A DNA stretch of 5,849 nucleotides from the NCBI GenBank assembly GCA_015519985.1, contig WIAN01000065.1, positions 1 to 5,849 of the forward strand, written 5' to 3'. Source of the stretch: Candidatus Woesearchaeota archaeon (GTDB lineage: Archaea > Nanobdellota > Nanobdellia > Woesearchaeales > WAPJ01). Below are positions 4,101 to 5,849 of the stretch, one piece after another (position 1 is the first letter of the stretch; each line of letters opens with the position of its first letter). A program made the position numbers and the translations under genes. Under the pieces are notes generated by a model, which was not told the origin of the DNA, searched no databases, and was given only the letters and a program-made list of their open reading frames with translations.

Positions 4101-5849
4101 AAACAGGATTGTTTCTTCTCATAATCTCAGCAATTTCTTTCAAAACAATTTTTTCACTACTACTTAAAAGATCTTTATACTTTTTGTACATTCTAAACTC
4201 TTCTTCTGTAATATAACTATAAAGAACATCATCCTCTTCTATATTTCTTCCTACAACTGCATTTTCAATACTTACTGCAACTTTACTTCCTTCTTCTGCA
4301 CTTGAAACATTTTCTTTTTCTTTCTGTATAGCTTTTATTCTTCCAACAATATTTCCTTCTTTCATTAATTGCGTTGTTGTGGTTAAAGTTCCTTTATCAA
4401 CTAAAACTCCTACAATTGCAGGATTGCTCTGTCTAAAAATATATCCTGAAAGTATTTGTATTTTAACAACTTTAGTTAAATCTTTTAAAACTTCTTTTTC
4501 TTTCTCTTTTTTTGCTTCTTCAACATATTCTAAATAATCGTCTAAAATTTTATAGATAACATCATTAGTAATTATTTTTACTTTCTTATTCTTTGCTTCT
4601 AAAATAACATCTTCGTTGGCTTTTACATTAAAACCTAAAACAACTCCGTATTGTATATTGTTTTCTTTAATAGCATAAGCTTCAACAACATCTTTTTTAG
4701 TAATATTACCTATGCTTGCTCTTCTAACAGGAATATTATTTTCTTCTAAAATATATTTTAAAGCTTCTAAACTTCCAAGAGTGTCTGCTTTAATAATAAC
4801 TCCTTCTATATCAGTTTCTATTAAAACTTCTTCAATTTCTTTTTGCAATTCTTCACTTATTTCTAAAATATTTTCTTGAGATTCATTATTAACAGTAATA
4901 ATTGGCATTCCTGCAATAACCTCGTCAATATTAGGAGCTACAATTTTAACTCCTGTAGCAGCATAAACTCTATCAACTTGTAAAAATTCTGATTTTTTAT
5001 CTCTCATCTCTGCTAAAGGTTTAGGTTGTAATAAAGCTTTAACTCTACTTTTTACAATACCATTAATTCCAGGAACTAAAAAAACATCATTCTTTTTAAT
5101 ACTTCCTTCATACAAAATAACATCCATAGTTTTTCCTAAACCTTTATCTTCTTTAACTTCTAAAACTACTCCTCTGCCATTCTCATTAATATCAATAAAC
5201 AATTTGTCTTTCAAAAATCTTTGAGTTAAACCAATAAGCATCATTAACAATTCAGGAATACCAATATTTTTTTTAGCACTTACAGGAACAATAGTTAATT
5301 GTTTTGTAAAATCAGAAATTCTATCATACCTTTCAGCATCAAAAGATAATTCTTGAAGTTTTCCTATCAATTCGTACATTTTTATATCTAAATTGTTTTT
5401 GTAATTTTCACTTTGAGAATTTAAAAATTCTTGAAAAGAAACAAATTTTTTTTTAGGAACTTTACTTTCATCAAAACCTTGAACTAAATCAATTTTATTA
5501 GCAGCAACAATAAAAGGAGTTTTATATTGTTTTAAAATATCAATAGCTTCTAAAGTTTGAGGCATCAAACCTTCATTAACATCAACAACTAGAATAGCAA
5601 TGTCAGCAAGATTACCTCCTCTTTTCCTCATATTTGTAAAAGCAGCATGTCCAGGAGTATCAATAAACAACAATCCAGGAATTTCAACATTAATTTTTAA
5701 CTGTTCAAATAATTTTCCTGAAATTTTTTTAATAACATCTAAAGGAATAATACTAGCTCCAATAGCTTGAGTTATAGCTCCTGCTTCTTTATTAATAATA
5801 GCAGTACCTCTAATAGAATCTAAAATACTGCTTTTACCATGATCAATAT
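4090..5849 (-). CDS. infB: Translation initiation factor aIF5B (IF2 family), nearly complete
   Basis: aIF5B is a GTPase that promotes joining of ribosomal subunits at the end of translation initiation. The 585 residues visible start inside the G1 motif at the window edge (DHGKSS, visible residues 2-7), so only about 10-20 N-terminal residues should be missing. The remaining GTPase motifs are intact: switch I Thr in GAITQAIGAS (23-32), G3 DTPGH (63-67), G4 NKID (117-120) and G5 SAK (190-192). The beta-barrel, the IF2-type third domain and the C-terminal part ending in a helical tail with NNPVWGV follow, as in archaeal family members. It lacks the long N-terminal extension of eukaryotic eIF5B. 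No intein or frameshift is seen. The open frame continues to the edge, past a TTG at 5673 that is not the true start. It is coupled to the downstream PUA gene. Confidence 0.95.
   Translation of the reverse strand, partial: IDHGKSSILDSIRGTAIINKEAGAITQAIGASIIPLDVIKKISGKLFEQLKINVEIPGLLFIDTPGHAAFTNMRKRGGNLADIAILVVDVNEGLMPQTLEAIDILKQYKTPFIVAANKIDLVQGFDESKVPKKKFVSFQEFLNSQSENYKNNLDIKMYELIGKLQELSFDAERYDRISDFTKQLTIVPVSAKKNIGIPELLMMLIGLTQRFLKDKLFIDINENGRGVVLEVKEDKGLGKTMDVILYEGSIKKNDVFLVPGINGIVKSRVKALLQPKPLAEMRDKKSEFLQVDRVYAATGVKIVAPNIDEVIAGMPIITVNNESQENILEISEELQKEIEEVLIETDIEGVIIKADTLGSLEALKYILEENNIPVRRASIGNITKKDVVEAYAIKENNIQYGVVLGFNVKANEDVILEAKNKKVKIITNDVIYKILDDYLEYVEEAKKEKEKEVLKDLTKVVKIQILSGYIFRQSNPAIVGVLVDKGTLTTTTQLMKEGNIVGRIKAIQKEKENVSSAEEGSKVAVSIENAVVGRNIEEDDVLYSYITEEEFRMYKKYKDLLSSSEKIVLKEIAEIMRRNNPVWGV

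Noticed and set aside
1..5849. CRISPR array, tRNA/rRNA gene, insertion sequence or intein in aIF5B
   Set aside because: No regularly spaced repeats, no cloverleaf or rRNA motifs, no transposase or terminal inverted repeats, and the aIF5B GTPase motifs run without an inserted block.

Overview
The window is a very AT-rich stretch of archaeal chromosome. The clearest markers are a nearly complete archaeal/eukaryotic-type translation initiation factor aIF5B (right half, minus strand) and the N-terminal part of an archaeal type II/IV secretion (pilus or archaellum-type) ATPase (left edge, minus strand). Three things suggest a small-genome DPANN archaeon (Woesearchaeota/Pacearchaeota-like): TATA-like boxes close to start codons, a Shine-Dalgarno that pairs with the archaeal 16S tail (GAGGTGAT), and arginine written almost only as AGA. 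The lineage is an inference from style and gene content, not a phylogenetic result.

Layout. Positions 1-670 (minus) hold the ATPase N-terminus, cut by the window edge before its Walker motifs. A 158-base divergent promoter region follows. Two plus-strand genes come next. The first encodes a 124-residue helical protein (829-1203). The second encodes a 336-residue protein (1365-2375) with a small helical N-terminal module, a long Asn- and Gln-rich linker and a C-terminal coiled coil. A 161-base, extremely A-rich spacer separates them. A T-rich/A-rich stretch at about 2374-2427 looks like a two-way terminator between converging genes.

From there to the right edge everything is on the minus strand. 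In transcription order, from the right, the genes are aIF5B (5849 to 4090), a small PUA-domain protein coupled to it by a TAATG overlap (4090 to 3605), a promoter gap, and two genes of unknown function (3516-2947 and 2938-2426). The last two are closely spaced, with the ribosome binding site of the second overlapping the stop codon of the first.

How they may work together. The ATPase and the two divergent coiled-coil genes look like part of a type IV filament or archaellum-like locus, with the coiled-coil proteins as candidate cytosolic scaffold or motor-associated parts comparable in role to FlaC/FlaD. This is an inference from neighbourhood and shape. aIF5B and the PUA protein form a translation/ribosome unit. 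The 189- and 170-residue pair has no family I recognise and is the most truly unknown part of the window.
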